Below, piece after piece: positions 1 through 8,900 of a stretch of 36,579 bases of DNA; positions within the stretch are counted from its first letter, which is position 1; every line of letters begins with the position of its first letter. The translations under genes were made by a program, and so were the position numbers. The stretch comes from Candidatus Aminicenantota bacterium (lineage in GTDB: Bacteria > Acidobacteriota > Aminicenantia > UBA2199), in contig JAOZUQ010000025.1 in NCBI GenBank assembly GCA_029938635.1, positions 1 to 36,579 of the forward strand, given 5' to 3'. Under the pieces are notes generated by a model. It saw only the letters and a program-made list of their open reading frames with translations. It had not been told where the DNA came from and made no database searches.

Positions 1-846
1 ATTTTCACTAAAATCAATATTTATCAGAAATTCTTTCTTTAACTCTATTTTGATGACCATTATATCTCTTAACATTAAAGAAATCAAATTAATCATTTCA
101 CCAAATGAATCAATAAAAACTGATCTACTCCTGCTCTGATCAGAAAGTGCAAGCAGAACCTCATCAATTTGCTTTTTTTTTAATAGTTTTTCAAGAATTG
201 CAAGATAACGTGATCTTTTGTTCTGAAGGGAATAGAAATCTTCCTTAAGAACATTATCAATACTTGATCTGCTGATAGAAGCTAAAAGATCAGCTTTTTC
301 AGTGTCATAACCCATTTTGATCAGGTGGTCATGTATCTCTTTTTTTGAAGGAGAATAAAAATTCAATATCTGGCACCTGGATCTGATCGTGGGAAGCAGT
401 TGTGACTTATTCCTGGTCAGCAAAATAAATATTGTTGAATCAGATGGTTCCTCGAGGACTTTCAGGAAAGAGTTTGAAGAACTTTCATTCATTTTATTTG
501 CATCAGACATAATAAAGATCTTTTTATCTGATACCATTGGCCTTTTATAATTTTCTTCAATAAGTTCAATGATCTGGTCTTTTTTGTAGAATTGGCCGTC
601 AGGTACAAGGTAGATCACATCAGGAAATATTGTCTTATTTATATCAGCACAATGGTCACAGGAATCACAAAAATCATCTTTATTCCTTTCACAATTCACA
701 GATTTAGCAAAGCCCAGAGCTAAATCTGACAAATTTGCACTTTGGGGACCTGAAAAAATCATACTATAGGGAATTCTTTCTTTATCCAGGTAGCTTTTTA
801 AAATATGCTTTATTTTGTTATTCCCGACTATATCTGTAAAAGGCAT
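1..846 (-). CDS. holB: DNA polymerase III subunit delta' (C-terminus cut by window edge)
   Basis: Clamp-loader subunit that helps load the beta clamp in replication. The frame is open without a stop from the ATG at 846 to the first base of the window (282 codons), so the C-terminal part lies outside. Visible features: an N-terminal AAA+ fold, a degenerate P-loop region (SGPQSANLSD, about residues 32-41) without the GKT signature, as is usual for delta', four zinc-ligand-type cysteines (C52, C60, C63, C66), and the clamp-loader SRC motif (residues 156-158) that supplies the arginine finger. Full family members are roughly 300-330 residues, so little is missing. It is transcribed away from hslV; no strong Shine-Dalgarno is visible before the ATG. 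A DnaX tau/gamma identity is less likely given the poor P-loop. Confidence 0.88.
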   Translation of the reverse strand, partial: MPFTDIVGNNKIKHILKSYLDKERIPYSMIFSGPQSANLSDLALGFAKSVNCERNKDDFCDSCDHCADINKTIFPDVIYLVPDGQFYKKDQIIELIEENYKRPMVSDKKIFIMSDANKMNESSSNSFLKVLEEPSDSTIFILLTRNKSQLLPTIRSRCQILNFYSPSKKEIHDHLIKMGYDTEKADLLASISRSSIDNVLKEDFYSLQNKRSRYLAILEKLLKKKQIDEVLLALSDQSRSRSVFIDSFGEMINLISLMLRDIMVIKIELKKEFLINIDFSEN

Positions 847-968
847 CTGTTTTTTCTCACTTTTATTCTTAATTTATATTAACATAATTAAAGAGGAAAT
901 ATAACATCTGTATTAATACTTTCAGGACTTAGTTGATAACAAATCCTTTACATCTATGATTGCTCAAT

Positions 969-997
969 TTGACTAAGATTAGAAAAGATAATAGAAT
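969..997 (+). promoter_or_regulatory. Sigma-70-type promoter of hslV, leaderless
   Basis: TTGACT at 969-974, a 17-bp spacer and TAGAAT at 992-997. The hslV ATG is at 1004, only 6 nt after the -10 box, so transcription should begin at or next to the start codon. No Shine-Dalgarno is present between the -10 and the ATG, which fits a leaderless mRNA. Confidence 0.7.
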
Positions 998-1003
998 TAT
1001 TCT

Positions 1004-1540
1004 ATGAAAAATCAGATAAAAAGTACTACAGTAATATGTATAAAACATAAAGATAAAGTTGTGATCGGGGCAGATGGCCAGGTATCTTTTGGCAATACCG
1101 TTCTAAAACACGGAGCAAAAAAAATAAGAAGGCTATACAATGGAAGTGTTCTTGCGGGATTTGCAGGTTCTACATCAGATGCTTTTTCTCTTTTTCAGAG
1201 ATTTGAAGGGAAGCTTGAAGAATATAATGGAAATCTTTCACGGGCATCAATAGAGTTATCAAAAGAATGGAGAACCGATAAGATCCTTAGGCGACTGGAA
1301 GCAATGCTGATAGTTGCCGACAAGGAAAAGCTATTTATCCTTTCCGGTTCAGGAGATATTATCGAACCTGATGAGGATATACTTGCTATCGGATCAGGTG
1401 GCCCTTACGCTCAATCAGCTGCAATCGCATTAAAAAGATATTCTGAGCTTAGCGCAAAAGATATTGTGGAAAAATCACTTCAGATTGCTTCTGATCTGTG
1501 TATCTATACTAATTCTAAATTCACAATAGAGGAGTTATGA
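1004..1540 (+). CDS. hslV: HslV, ATP-dependent protease proteolytic subunit
   Basis: Threonine-protease subunit of the HslUV (ClpQY) cytoplasmic protease. The 178-residue length is typical. After a 7-residue propeptide the protein reads TTVIC, placing the nucleophile threonine at T8. The ADGQVSFGN block, the AKKIRRL lysine segment, GSGGPYAQ and the C-terminal CIYTN...IEEL match the family closely. It overlaps the following hslU start, so the pair is translationally coupled in a classic hslVU order. The start at 1004 is supported by the adjacent promoter, the propeptide length and the lack of an alternative nearby start; there is no Shine-Dalgarno, so the message is probably leaderless. Assignment is secure. 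Confidence 0.96.
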   Translation: MKNQIKSTTVICIKHKDKVVIGADGQVSFGNTVLKHGAKKIRRLYNGSVLAGFAGSTSDAFSLFQRFEGKLEEYNGNLSRASIELSKEWRTDKILRRLEAMLIVADKEKLFILSGSGDIIEPDEDILAIGSGGPYAQSAAIALKRYSELSAKDIVEKSLQIASDLCIYTNSKFTIEEL

Positions 1541-2922
1541 TGTCCATTGAAAATGAAAAAAGTAAGATGAGCCTTACACCCAAGAAAATTGTTAAAAGTC
1601 TTGATATATACATAATCGGACAGAAAAATGCAAAAAAATCTGTTTCAATTGCACTAAGGAACAGATATAGAAGGAAACAATTGCCTCAGGATATCGCTGA
1701 AGATATTATACCTAAAAATATATTAATGATAGGCCCTACAGGTGTCGGGAAAACAGAGATCGCAAGACGCCTGTCAAAACTGACAAGTTCACCATTCATT
1801 AAAATAGAAGCATCCAAATTCACCGAAGTCGGTTATGTAGGAAGAGATGTGGAATCAATAATAAGGGATCTGGTAAGAATTTCAATTGATCTCGTAAAAG
1901 TTGAAAAAATGGCTCAGAATAAAGAAAAAGCAAGAAAAAATGCTGAAGAAAAAATACTCTCTATTCTGCTCCCTCCTCCAAAAAAAATAAAGGGCCCTGC
2001 ATCTGAATTGAACATCGAAGCTGAGAACCAGGATCAAACAAGGGAAAAACTGAAAAAATTATTTGAAGACGGTAAACTTGATGAAAGAGTAGTTGAAATA
2101 ACAGTTAAATCCGGTGGATCTACACCTTTCGAGATATTCTCATCTTCCGGAGTTGAAGAGATTGGAATTTCGATTGGCGAAATGATGCCTAATATGTTTG
2201 GTGGAGGAAAGTCCAAAAAGAGAAAGATGACCATAAAAGAGGCTTATGAATATTTTTTTAATGAGGAACAGAACAGGCTTCTGGATATGGATGAAGTATC
2301 AAAGATCGCAATTGATAGAACTGAGCAAATGGGTATAGTATTTCTGGATGAGATAGACAAGATAGCCGGACGTGAAGGAAGCGGTGGCGGCGGAGGCCCA
2401 ATGGTCTCACGTGAAGGGGTTCAGAGAGATCTGTTACCAATAATCGAGGGCACTACAGTTAATACCAGACACGGAATGGTTAAAACTGACCATATTCTGT
2501 TCATTGGCGCGGGTGCATTCCATGTCACAAAACCTTCTGACCTTATCCCGGAACTTCAAGGTAGATTTCCGATCAGAGTCGAACTTGATTCACTTTCAAA
2601 AGATGATTTTGTCAAGATTCTTAATGAACCTAAAAATGCTCTCACTAAACAATATACTGCACTTATCGGGACTGAAGGAATTGAGATAGAATTTACCGAT
2701 GATTCAATTCATGAGATTGCCCAGATCGCTGAAGACCTGAATTCTACTGCTGAGAATATAGGGGCAAGACGACTTCATACCATAATGGAGAAAGTGATGG
2801 AGGATATATCTTTCGAGGCCTCTGATGTTGGTGCCGGAAAGGTAAAAATTGACAAACAATATGTCATTGATAAAGTAAAGGATATTGCAGAAAATACAGA
2901 TTTAAGCAAATATATTCTTTGA
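1540..2922 (+). CDS. hslU: HslU, ATPase subunit of the HslUV protease
   Basis: AAA+ unfoldase that feeds substrates into HslV. Walker A GPTGVGKT is at about residues 65-72, the pore loop GYVG at 98-101, Walker [10 protein letters not shown] at about 265-273, and the sensor-2 GARRLHT block is near the C-terminus. The intermediate I-domain is glycine-rich and charged, as in the family. The C-terminal DLSKYIL resembles the HslU tail that docks into and activates HslV. Two ATGs lie in tandem at 1537 and 1540; I prefer 1540 because the AGAGGAG Shine-Dalgarno (1528-1534) leaves 5 nt before it and only 2 nt before 1537. About 460 residues, normal for the family. Confidence 0.96.
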   Translation: MSIENEKSKMSLTPKKIVKSLDIYIIGQKNAKKSVSIALRNRYRRKQLPQDIAEDIIPKNILMIGPTGVGKTEIARRLSKLTSSPFIKIEASKFTEVGYVGRDVESIIRDLVRISIDLVKVEKMAQNKEKARKNAEEKILSILLPPPKKIKGPASELNIEAENQDQTREKLKKLFEDGKLDERVVEITVKSGGSTPFEIFSSSGVEEIGISIGEMMPNMFGGGKSKKRKMTIKEAYEYFFNEEQNRLLDMDEVSKIAIDRTEQMGIVFLDEIDKIAGREGSGGGGGPMVSREGVQRDLLPIIEGTTVNTRHGMVKTDHILFIGAGAFHVTKPSDLIPELQGRFPIRVELDSLSKDDFVKILNEPKNALTKQYTALIGTEGIEIEFTDDSIHEIAQIAEDLNSTAENIGARRLHTIMEKVMEDISFEASDVGAGKVKIDKQYVIDKVKDIAENTDLSKYIL

Positions 2923-2942
2923 TATTTTGTAAGAGGTATAAA

Positions 2943-4034
2943 ATGAACACAAAAATCATATCAAAAATTTCGTTAATACTGCTTATTTTTTCTTTTATCA
3001 TTCTGAACAGCTGTGGGAAAAGAGGTCCTCTTAAATTGGACCCTCAGGTCTTTCCTGCAAAAGTAAAAGATCTCAGTGTTGTACAAAGTGGAGATAATCT
3101 TAAGTTCCAATGGAAATTCCCTGAATTTTTAAAGGATAATAAGACCTTATTGGATATTTCCAGGATAAAAAAAATATATTTTTATTATTCTGAAAGGGAT
3201 ATATTCTCTTCCTCAGGTAAAAAAGTAAATACATCGGTTAATTTCATTAAAAGGGGCCGCTTATTGAAAAAAACTGAAATTCAGAAAATATTAATTAATA
3301 ATGGAGAATACTATTTTATTTTTCCGGATATATCCGGAAAGTTTTTAAATAAAAAGATCTTCACAGCTCTATTTTATAATTATAATAAATTATCTTCAGC
3401 CCTTTCAGAAATAAAGGAGATAAAAATAATGTTGCCGGTTAAGCCTGTTCAGGATCTCTCCCTTATTAATGAGAATAAAGTTATTAAACTCAAATGGGCA
3501 AAGCCTGTTACAAATACTAAAAAGAAAAAATCTCCTGAGATCGCCGGATTCAACATCTTCAGGAAAATAGATGTTTCAGAGGGGGAAAAAGATATCTCTT
3601 TTGTGAAATTGAATAAAGATATAGTACTTAAAGAATATTTTGAAGATAAAGACACAGGGCAGAGTGGAAAATATAGTTATTATGTTTCTGCGATAGTTAC
3701 TGATTCAAATATAAGCGAAAAATCGAATACTGTAACTGTTAGTATTAAAGATATCTACCCTCCTGAAATACCTCAGAATATCCTCATTTTTAAAAGTTCA
3801 AATGGCCTTATGCTAAGTTGGAAAAAAGTTAATGACAAAGACCTTTCACACTATAAGATTTACAGAAAATCAGGCACTGAAGCTGATTTCAAAGTGATTA
3901 ATAATAAAATAGTTGAAAACAAATTTATGGATGACAAAGTTGATAAAGGAAAAATTTACACCTATTACATTACTTCAGTCGATAACAATGGTAATGAGAG
4001 TGATAATTCAAAAAGCTCATCCGAATCATTCTAG
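2943..4034 (+). CDS. Fibronectin type III-like lipoprotein with an LptM-like N-terminus
   Basis: A 363-residue predicted lipoprotein. The signal peptide ends in a lipobox (LNSC) with lipidated C24. The mature N-terminus reads CGKRGPL, which resembles the CGLKGPL start of the small outer-membrane lipoprotein LptM/YifL. The rest shows repeated beta-sandwich segments of fibronectin type III character, clearest in the last two (about residues 155-260 and 265-360, with W...Y...Y patterns and PPEIPQN-type linkers). A longer reading from a TTG at 2919 exists, but the ATG at 2943 has AAGAGGT upstream and begins a proper signal sequence. It follows hslU closely and overlaps the next gene by 1 nt, so it is in the hslVU operon. 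Exact function unknown; envelope location is well supported. Confidence 0.8.
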   Translation: MNTKIISKISLILLIFSFIILNSCGKRGPLKLDPQVFPAKVKDLSVVQSGDNLKFQWKFPEFLKDNKTLLDISRIKKIYFYYSERDIFSSSGKKVNTSVNFIKRGRLLKKTEIQKILINNGEYYFIFPDISGKFLNKKIFTALFYNYNKLSSALSEIKEIKIMLPVKPVQDLSLINENKVIKLKWAKPVTNTKKKKSPEIAGFNIFRKIDVSEGEKDISFVKLNKDIVLKEYFEDKDTGQSGKYSYYVSAIVTDSNISEKSNTVTVSIKDIYPPEIPQNILIFKSSNGLMLSWKKVNDKDLSHYKIYRKSGTEADFKVINNKIVENKFMDDKVDKGKIYTYYITSVDNNGNESDNSKSSSESF

Positions 4035-5176
4035 TGCCGAAAGTTGTAGTTATTAAATGCGATTCATATGAGCATTCAAAAGTTCTCGATTCTCTGAAAA
4101 GGGGCATCGATCTTCTCGGGGGAATTCCAGCCCTTTTTAAGCCCGGAGAGAAAATATTGATCAAACCAAATATCCTCGCCGGAGATAATCCCGACAAAAA
4201 TGTAACCACCAATCCTGTTGTATTAGCAGGGTTAGCAGATCTTCTTCTGGGAAATGATTATTTATTATCTTATGGAGATTCACCCGGTTTCGGTAGTTTG
4301 AAGAGAGCCGCTGAGAGATCGGGCATTAAAAGAGTTTTTGATGAAAGAAGTATTGAGGCGAGTGATTTCGAATCGATCGAAAATGTCTCTTTTCAGAAGG
4401 GAGTTATACTTAAAAATATCCCTTTGGCAAAAGGTGTAACTTCTTCAGATGCAATTATTAGTGTCAGTAAGATGAAGGCTCACGGTTTTACCAGGATCAC
4501 AGGAGCTGTAAAAAATCAATTCGGATGTTTACCTGGTTTAATAAAGGGTGAGTTCCATGTAAAGATGCCTGATATCATTGATTTTTCTAAAGTTCTTCAT
4601 GATATAAACAGTCTGGTTAAACCAAGACTCTTCATTATGGATGGGATAATTGCAATGGAAGGAAACGGTCCCCGTGGAGGAAATAGTATAAAAATGAATA
4701 TACTTCTTATCTCAACTGACCCGATAGCACTTGATATGGTATTTTGTAAGCTTATTGACCTTAATCCTGAATTTGTCCCGACATTGAGATCACCAATTGA
4801 TGAAGATCAAATGATCTATTCATACGATGATATTGAAATAACCGGAGACAAAATAGACGATCTTATTAATTCTAAATTTAATGTTACACGCAAAAAGTTC
4901 GAAAGATTTGCATCTGCCGGAAGCTTCCCCACTTTCCTTAAGAACCTGATCTCACCAAAGCCTGTTATAGATTATAATACCTGTAAGAACTGCGGCAAAT
5001 GTGTTCTTCAATGCCCTACTGATCCGAAATCTCTCAATTGGGAAGATGATGGAGATTTCCCCTACCCTGTCTATGATTATAAAAGCTGTATAAGATGCTA
5101 TTGCTGCCAGGAAATGTGCCCGCACAACTCAATAACAATAAAAACACCCCTCCTCGGCAAACTTATCAGAAGGTAA
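4034..5176 (+). CDS. DUF362 domain protein with C-terminal 2x[4Fe-4S] ferredoxin
   Basis: A 380-residue protein. The N-terminal two thirds is the DUF362 domain (GEKILIKPN near residue 40, then MKAHGFTRITGAVKN, DGIIAMEGNGPRGG). The C-terminus carries two ferredoxin clusters: CKNCGKCVLQCP starting at C317 and CIRCYCCQEMCP starting at C352. DUF362 proteins are predicted iron-sulfur proteins of unsettled biochemical role, common in anaerobes. The start is a GTG overlapping the last base of the upstream lipoprotein stop codon; no Shine-Dalgarno is visible, so coupling is likely. Its last three sense codons and stop form one copy of the 12-bp repeat that bounds the DUF559 cassette. Confidence 0.9.
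   Translation: MPKVVVIKCDSYEHSKVLDSLKRGIDLLGGIPALFKPGEKILIKPNILAGDNPDKNVTTNPVVLAGLADLLLGNDYLLSYGDSPGFGSLKRAAERSGIKRVFDERSIEASDFESIENVSFQKGVILKNIPLAKGVTSSDAIISVSKMKAHGFTRITGAVKNQFGCLPGLIKGEFHVKMPDIIDFSKVLHDINSLVKPRLFIMDGIIAMEGNGPRGGNSIKMNILLISTDPIALDMVFCKLIDLNPEFVPTLRSPIDEDQMIYSYDDIEITGDKIDDLINSKFNVTRKKFERFASAGSFPTFLKNLISPKPVIDYNTCKNCGKCVLQCPTDPKSLNWEDDGDFPYPVYDYKSCIRCYCCQEMCPHNSITIKTPLLGKLIRR
5165..5176. repeat. Left 12-bp flanking direct repeat (candidate target-site duplication)
   Basis: ATCAGAAGGTAA, overlapping the end and stop codon of the DUF362 gene. It matches ATCAGAAGATAA at 5944-5955 in 11 of 12 positions. The two copies sit exactly outside the DUF559/hairpin-repeat segment. Confidence 0.6.
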
Positions 5177-5180
5177 GACC

Positions 5181-5238
5181 TTATCTCCTTTCCGACTTGT
5201 CCCTCACTTTAGTCTCTCCCAGAGGGAGAGAAGACTAA
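5181..5238 (+). repeat. Hairpin repeat, left copy
   Basis: A 58-bp unit matching 5805-5862 at 53 of 58 positions without gaps; 5194-5232 (39 bp) is identical to 5818-5856. It contains a two-tier palindrome: TTAGT pairs with ACTAA, and inside it CTCTCCC pairs with GGGAGAG around an AGA loop, with a 3-nt bulge (AAG here). A degenerate palindrome begins at 5262 (CCCCTCTACCT...), the counterpart of the stronger one on the right. Confidence 0.85.
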
Positions 5239-5261
5239 GGACCTCACAACTATCTGTTTTT

Positions 5262-5280
5262 CCCCTCTACCTTTGAGAGA
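5262..5280. repeat. Degenerate second palindrome of the left end
   Basis: CCCCTCTACCTTTGAGAGA aligns with CCCCTCTACCTATGGGAGAG at 5878 but its right arm has lost several G residues, so pairing is poor. The 95 bp between here and the DUF559 stop hold no recognisable feature. Confidence 0.55.
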
Positions 5281-5375
5281 AGCAAGATGAATTTGCCTTG
5301 GCGAAGAGAAAGCAGCCAGGGCTGAGTCAGTGGTAAGAGTAAGAGTGTATAGGATAGTCTGTGTTATGATTAAGA

Positions 5376-5792
5376 TCAAACCAACTTACTGATTGTCTTG
5401 ATAACCATTTCAATATCATTATAAATCTTATCATTAGCAAATCTGACGATCTTACACCCCAATTCTTTTAAATACAAATCTCTAGAAATATCCTTTTTCT
5501 TTTGATTTGATCCCAAATGAATTTTCCCATCAATCTCAATTATAAGTTTTTCAGAAGGGCAAAAAAAATCAACAATATATGTCCCTATCTGGTGTTGTCT
5601 TCTAAGCTTTAATCCCAGAAATCTTTTATTTCTTACTAATTCCCAGAATATTTGTTCTGCAGTAGTTTGCTTTTTTCTTAATTCCCTTACCAGTTCCAAT
5701 AAAGAAGTATAATACCTGCCACCTCTATAATTGACTATTTCATCAAAAGCTACTATCTCCTCTATTATTTTCAAATTTTTTGAACTTTTCAT
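5376..5792 (-). CDS. DUF559 (Vsr/PD-(D/E)XK-like) endonuclease-domain protein
   Basis: A 138-residue protein of the DUF559 family, a small nuclease-like fold related to very-short-patch-repair endonucleases. Signature features: RELRKKQTTAEQIFWELVRN with E46, the LRRQHQIGTYIVDFFC block with D75, and LIIEIDGKIH with E86, D88 and H92. These acidic residues are the expected catalytic set, so the protein looks intact. The first about 30 residues precede the usual domain start. The only usable start is the ATG at 5792, because an in-frame stop lies three codons upstream; the nearest AGAGG is 16 nt away, too far for a standard Shine-Dalgarno. The hairpin repeat at 5805-5862 begins 12 bp upstream. 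Biochemical role unproven: DNA repair, defence or element mobility are possible. Confidence 0.87.
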   Translation of the reverse strand: MKSSKNLKIIEEIVAFDEIVNYRGGRYYTSLLELVRELRKKQTTAEQIFWELVRNKRFLGLKLRRQHQIGTYIVDFFCPSEKLIIEIDGKIHLGSNQKKKDISRDLYLKELGCKIVRFANDKIYNDIEMVIKTISKLV

Positions 5793-5804
5793 TTTTTTCT
5801 AGCT

Positions 5805-5862
5805 TTAACCTCTTTCTGACTTGTCCCTCACTTTAGTCTCTCCCAGAGGGAGAGAAAACTAA
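5805..5862 (+). repeat. Hairpin repeat, right copy
   Basis: Direct repeat of 5181-5238 (53/58 identical). The palindrome is TTAGT / CTCTCCC-AGA-GGGAGAG / ACTAA with an AAA bulge, so the bulge is where the two copies differ. It sits just upstream of the DUF559 start codon. Confidence 0.85.
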
Positions 5863-5873
5863 CCACTTCTCAT

Positions 5874-5911
5874 CTCACCCCTCTACCTATGGGAGAGGGG
5901 CCGGGGGTGAG
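5874..5911. repeat. GC-rich nested palindrome of the right end
   Basis: CCCCTCT (5878-5884) pairs with AGAGGGG (5894-5900), with an inner CC-TAT-GG. An overlapping pairing joins CTCACCCC (5874-5881) to GGGGTGAG (5904-5911). Lying after the minus-strand peptidase stop, it may also reduce readthrough, but there is no T-run typical of an intrinsic terminator. Confidence 0.75.
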
Positions 5912-5914
5912 GGT

Positions 5915-5928
5915 ACTATTGAAATAGT
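5915..5928. repeat. Small terminal hairpin of the cassette
   Basis: ACTATT-GA-AATAGT, a perfect 6-bp stem with a 2-nt loop, located 15 bp inside the right end of the cassette. Confidence 0.55.
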
Positions 5929-5943
5929 CAGGGGTTAGGGTAC

Positions 5944-5955
5944 ATCAGAAGATAA
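5944..5955. repeat. Right 12-bp flanking direct repeat (candidate target-site duplication)
   Basis: ATCAGAAGATAA, directly abutting the stop codon of the minus-strand peptidase gene (5956). It is 11/12 identical to 5165-5176. Removing 5177-5955 would leave the DUF362 stop codon abutting the peptidase stop codon. Confidence 0.6.
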
Positions 5956-8900
5956 TTATCTCGCCCTCATTGTTATGGTTACTTTTATCTCTTTTCCCGA
6001 TCTTAAGAATGTAATTTCAACTTTCTGTCCGGGGATATATTTTTTTAGAGCAGAACTATATTCTTTCAGGTTTGAAACTTTATTATCCCCTATTGAAGTA
6101 ACAATATCTCCTTTCATCAACACATGATCTTTCCCTATAGCTGATCTCATTGCCATTGCAACTTTTACTCCGCCTGCTGAGAATGTGAAATCGGGCATGA
6201 TACCAATACTGGCCCTTATGTTTTTTCTGGGCTTCACCGCCGATTTTGAGATATTAATTCCGGCCTTCCCTGTAAAGGTCATCGGAAGTTCTCTCTCCGA
6301 CAGATAAAGGAGCACCTCTTTCGAGATCTTTGCGATCTTAACAAGCCCTTCAGGATCGATCTTGTCAGGTGTATCAGACGGTTTATGATAGTCAAGATGC
6401 GGGCCTGAAAATATTTGTATCCCGGGTATCCCTTTCTTAATAAAACTCACCTGATCGCTTGCATCAAGGTCCTGAGCAATAAGGTCACTTTCAATTCCGG
6501 TCGTATATCCTATTCCCATAAACATGAATTTCCACTCTTTTGCAGAGCTTGTACCTATTATCATCGGTTTTTTACCATTAAGCCTTCCGACTGTATCAAG
6601 GTTTATAACAGCTATTATTTTATTGACCGGAAATTTTTTATAGTTGTTAACAAAATATTCAGAACCCATCAAATTATTCTCTTCGCCGGTAAATGCAACA
6701 AATAAAATATTTCTGTCAGGCGCAATTGATTTTCCGAGATTCTTTGCCAACTCAAGCATTACAGCCACGCCACTTGCATTATCATCTGCTCCAGGGTGGA
6801 TTTTCCCCTCATTACCTTTTCTGACATCGGGCCAACCTCTCCCGAGATGATCATAATGGGCTGCGATCACAACTGTCTGCCCTGCCAGTTTTTCTTTCTT
6901 CCCGGGTATTAAACCGATAATATTCTTTAAGGTTGTCAATTTCCCGTCTGGACCTGACTTAACATCCCATTTCTGAAAATATTCCCCATTTGCAGCACCG
7001 GGTTTCAATCCATATTCTTTGAATCTGTCAACAATAAACTCTGCAGCCACATTTATCCCGGCAGTTCCTATCCCCCTACCCTCCAGCTGTTTATCCGACA
7101 ATACTCTAACAATCTTTTCCATATGAGATGAAGAAAATAGTGATGCAAGTTTCCCAAGCGGCTCCCTTGAAGGAGTCAGGTGATCAAACGACTGATCTTT
7201 ATCAAAAATTTTTATAAGGGGAGAGTTACTTGATTCCCACTGCCCTTTCAGATTTACGGAAGGTTCCTCTCCGCTGAAAGCAAGGTAACTATATTTCCCG
7301 TAATGCGGAAGCTTTCTCCCCAACCCTGATAGAGCTTTATTATTATCTGAACTAAGGAAAACAATAACCTTTGACCTGTTTTCAGGATTTTTTACAGCAA
7401 GGATAACACTGTTCTTTTTCCTGTCTATTTCTTTTTTTCCTATTACTGCTTTATCTGATCCGATAGAGCTGTTATATCCTTTTACCTCGCTCTCAATAAC
7501 AGGCCTGAACTTATTATTCCATCCGAAAAGCCAAATATCCATATCACCAGGTAATTTCTGAATATCCTTATCAACAATGATACTGAAAACTTCTTTCCGT
7601 TTTGAAGCCCAGTTATCAGCAAGTTTTTTATAGTATTCTAAGATCCCTGTTCTGTCATCCGATGGCAATATGATCAGTATCTTATTTGATCCGAAAATCT
7701 TTGACAGTGATGGAGGTATTTCTTCATCGGAAAGTCTTCTGAAAACATCAAAGAAAGGGTCTAAATCGAGCCTTAGAGGATTCCGGGGGAAGGAATGAGT
7801 GAATGACTGGATTTTCCTGGAAACATCAACATAAATCATTCTCACATCTTTTTCACCTTCAAGATAAACAGCAGCTGAAATATTGAGATTATATGCATCT
7901 CCCAGCTGGGACTGGATGATATCAAAGTTAAGATCGTAAGAATTATCCTTCTTTTTAACTGATACTTTTCCCAGTTTCAGGTCCGGTGCCCCTTTTCTAT
8001 AGATCCATTGTTTGAAAAAGGATGAAAGATCCTCTCCTGAAATCTTTTCGAATGAATTACGGATATCATTGAATTCGGCTTTATTAAATTTGTTGTTCTT
8101 ATAGAAATCACGCATTGCCTCTTTAAATTTATTATCTCCAAATCTCTGTCTCAGCATATTGAACATCATCATGGATTTCCCATATCCTATTGCCGAAGAC
8201 GAAGCATTATATCTGGCCCGAAACTCTGATACGGGAAATTCATTGCTATCATTAACATAATCCGTGTAACCCTGCAGAGTGCTTCTTCTATATTCGGTCC
8301 CCTGTTTTCTCTGCTCTTTTATAAGGTGATCTGCCATATAAACAGTAATCCCTTCACACCAGTTCCCTTTCTCATAATTAACAAAAACACTATTACCCCA
8401 CCAATTATGTAGAAGCTCATGCGGATATGAGGAGTGGAGAATAAAAGGGAATCTTATAACCTTTGACCCGAGAAGTGTAAATGAAGGCATTCCATATCCT
8501 GTCTCCCAGAAATTTTCAATAAGTGCAAATTTCGAATACGGATATTGCCCGATCAGGTTGTTGTACATTTCAAGATATTGGCCGGTCGTATTCAGATATT
8601 TCATTGCAAGATTATCATCTTTGGTCCTCATATATGCAAAAATATTTACATTATGCGTCCTGATCTTATACTTATGAAAAGGTGCGGATATAAGATATAC
8701 CTCATCCATAGGTTCAGGAGAGCTCCATTCGGAGATATGTTTTCCGTCACTATCTGAATCCTGTAAAAGTTTTCCCTGCGATATGGAACTCCATCCTTTC
8801 GGGGAGATCACCTTCTCATTAAAAGTAATAAGTTTATCGTTGAACCAGGGGACCCAGAAAGATGATCCGGAAAGATAAACACCCTTGTTTGATATAATTC

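Larger units (their letters stand above)
5177..5943 (-). mobile_element. DUF559 cassette with hairpin-bearing terminal direct repeats (putative mobile element)
   Basis: A 767-bp segment lying between the convergent DUF362 and peptidase genes. It contains, from left to right, a hairpin repeat (5181-5238), a degenerate second palindrome (5262-5280), a DUF559 gene on the minus strand (5376-5792), a second copy of the hairpin repeat (5805-5862), a strong palindrome (5874-5911) and a small hairpin (5915-5928). It is flanked by a 12-bp direct repeat with one mismatch. The repeats are visibly more GC-rich than surrounding DNA. No transposase other than the DUF559 protein is present. That the segment was inserted is a good inference; that DUF559 moves it is a hypothesis. 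Confidence 0.6.

Noticed and set aside
5181-5862. Repeats around DUF559 as a CRISPR array
   Set aside because: Only two copies, 624 bp apart, with a gene between them and no regular spacers.
5874-5911. Intrinsic terminator for the peptidase operon
   Set aside because: The stem is strong but no T-run follows in either direction; kept only as a palindrome.
5181-5928. Cassette as an IS200/IS605-type element because of its terminal hairpins
   Set aside because: No HUH/Y1 transposase is encoded, and those elements do not make target duplications, whereas a 12-bp duplication is suggested here.
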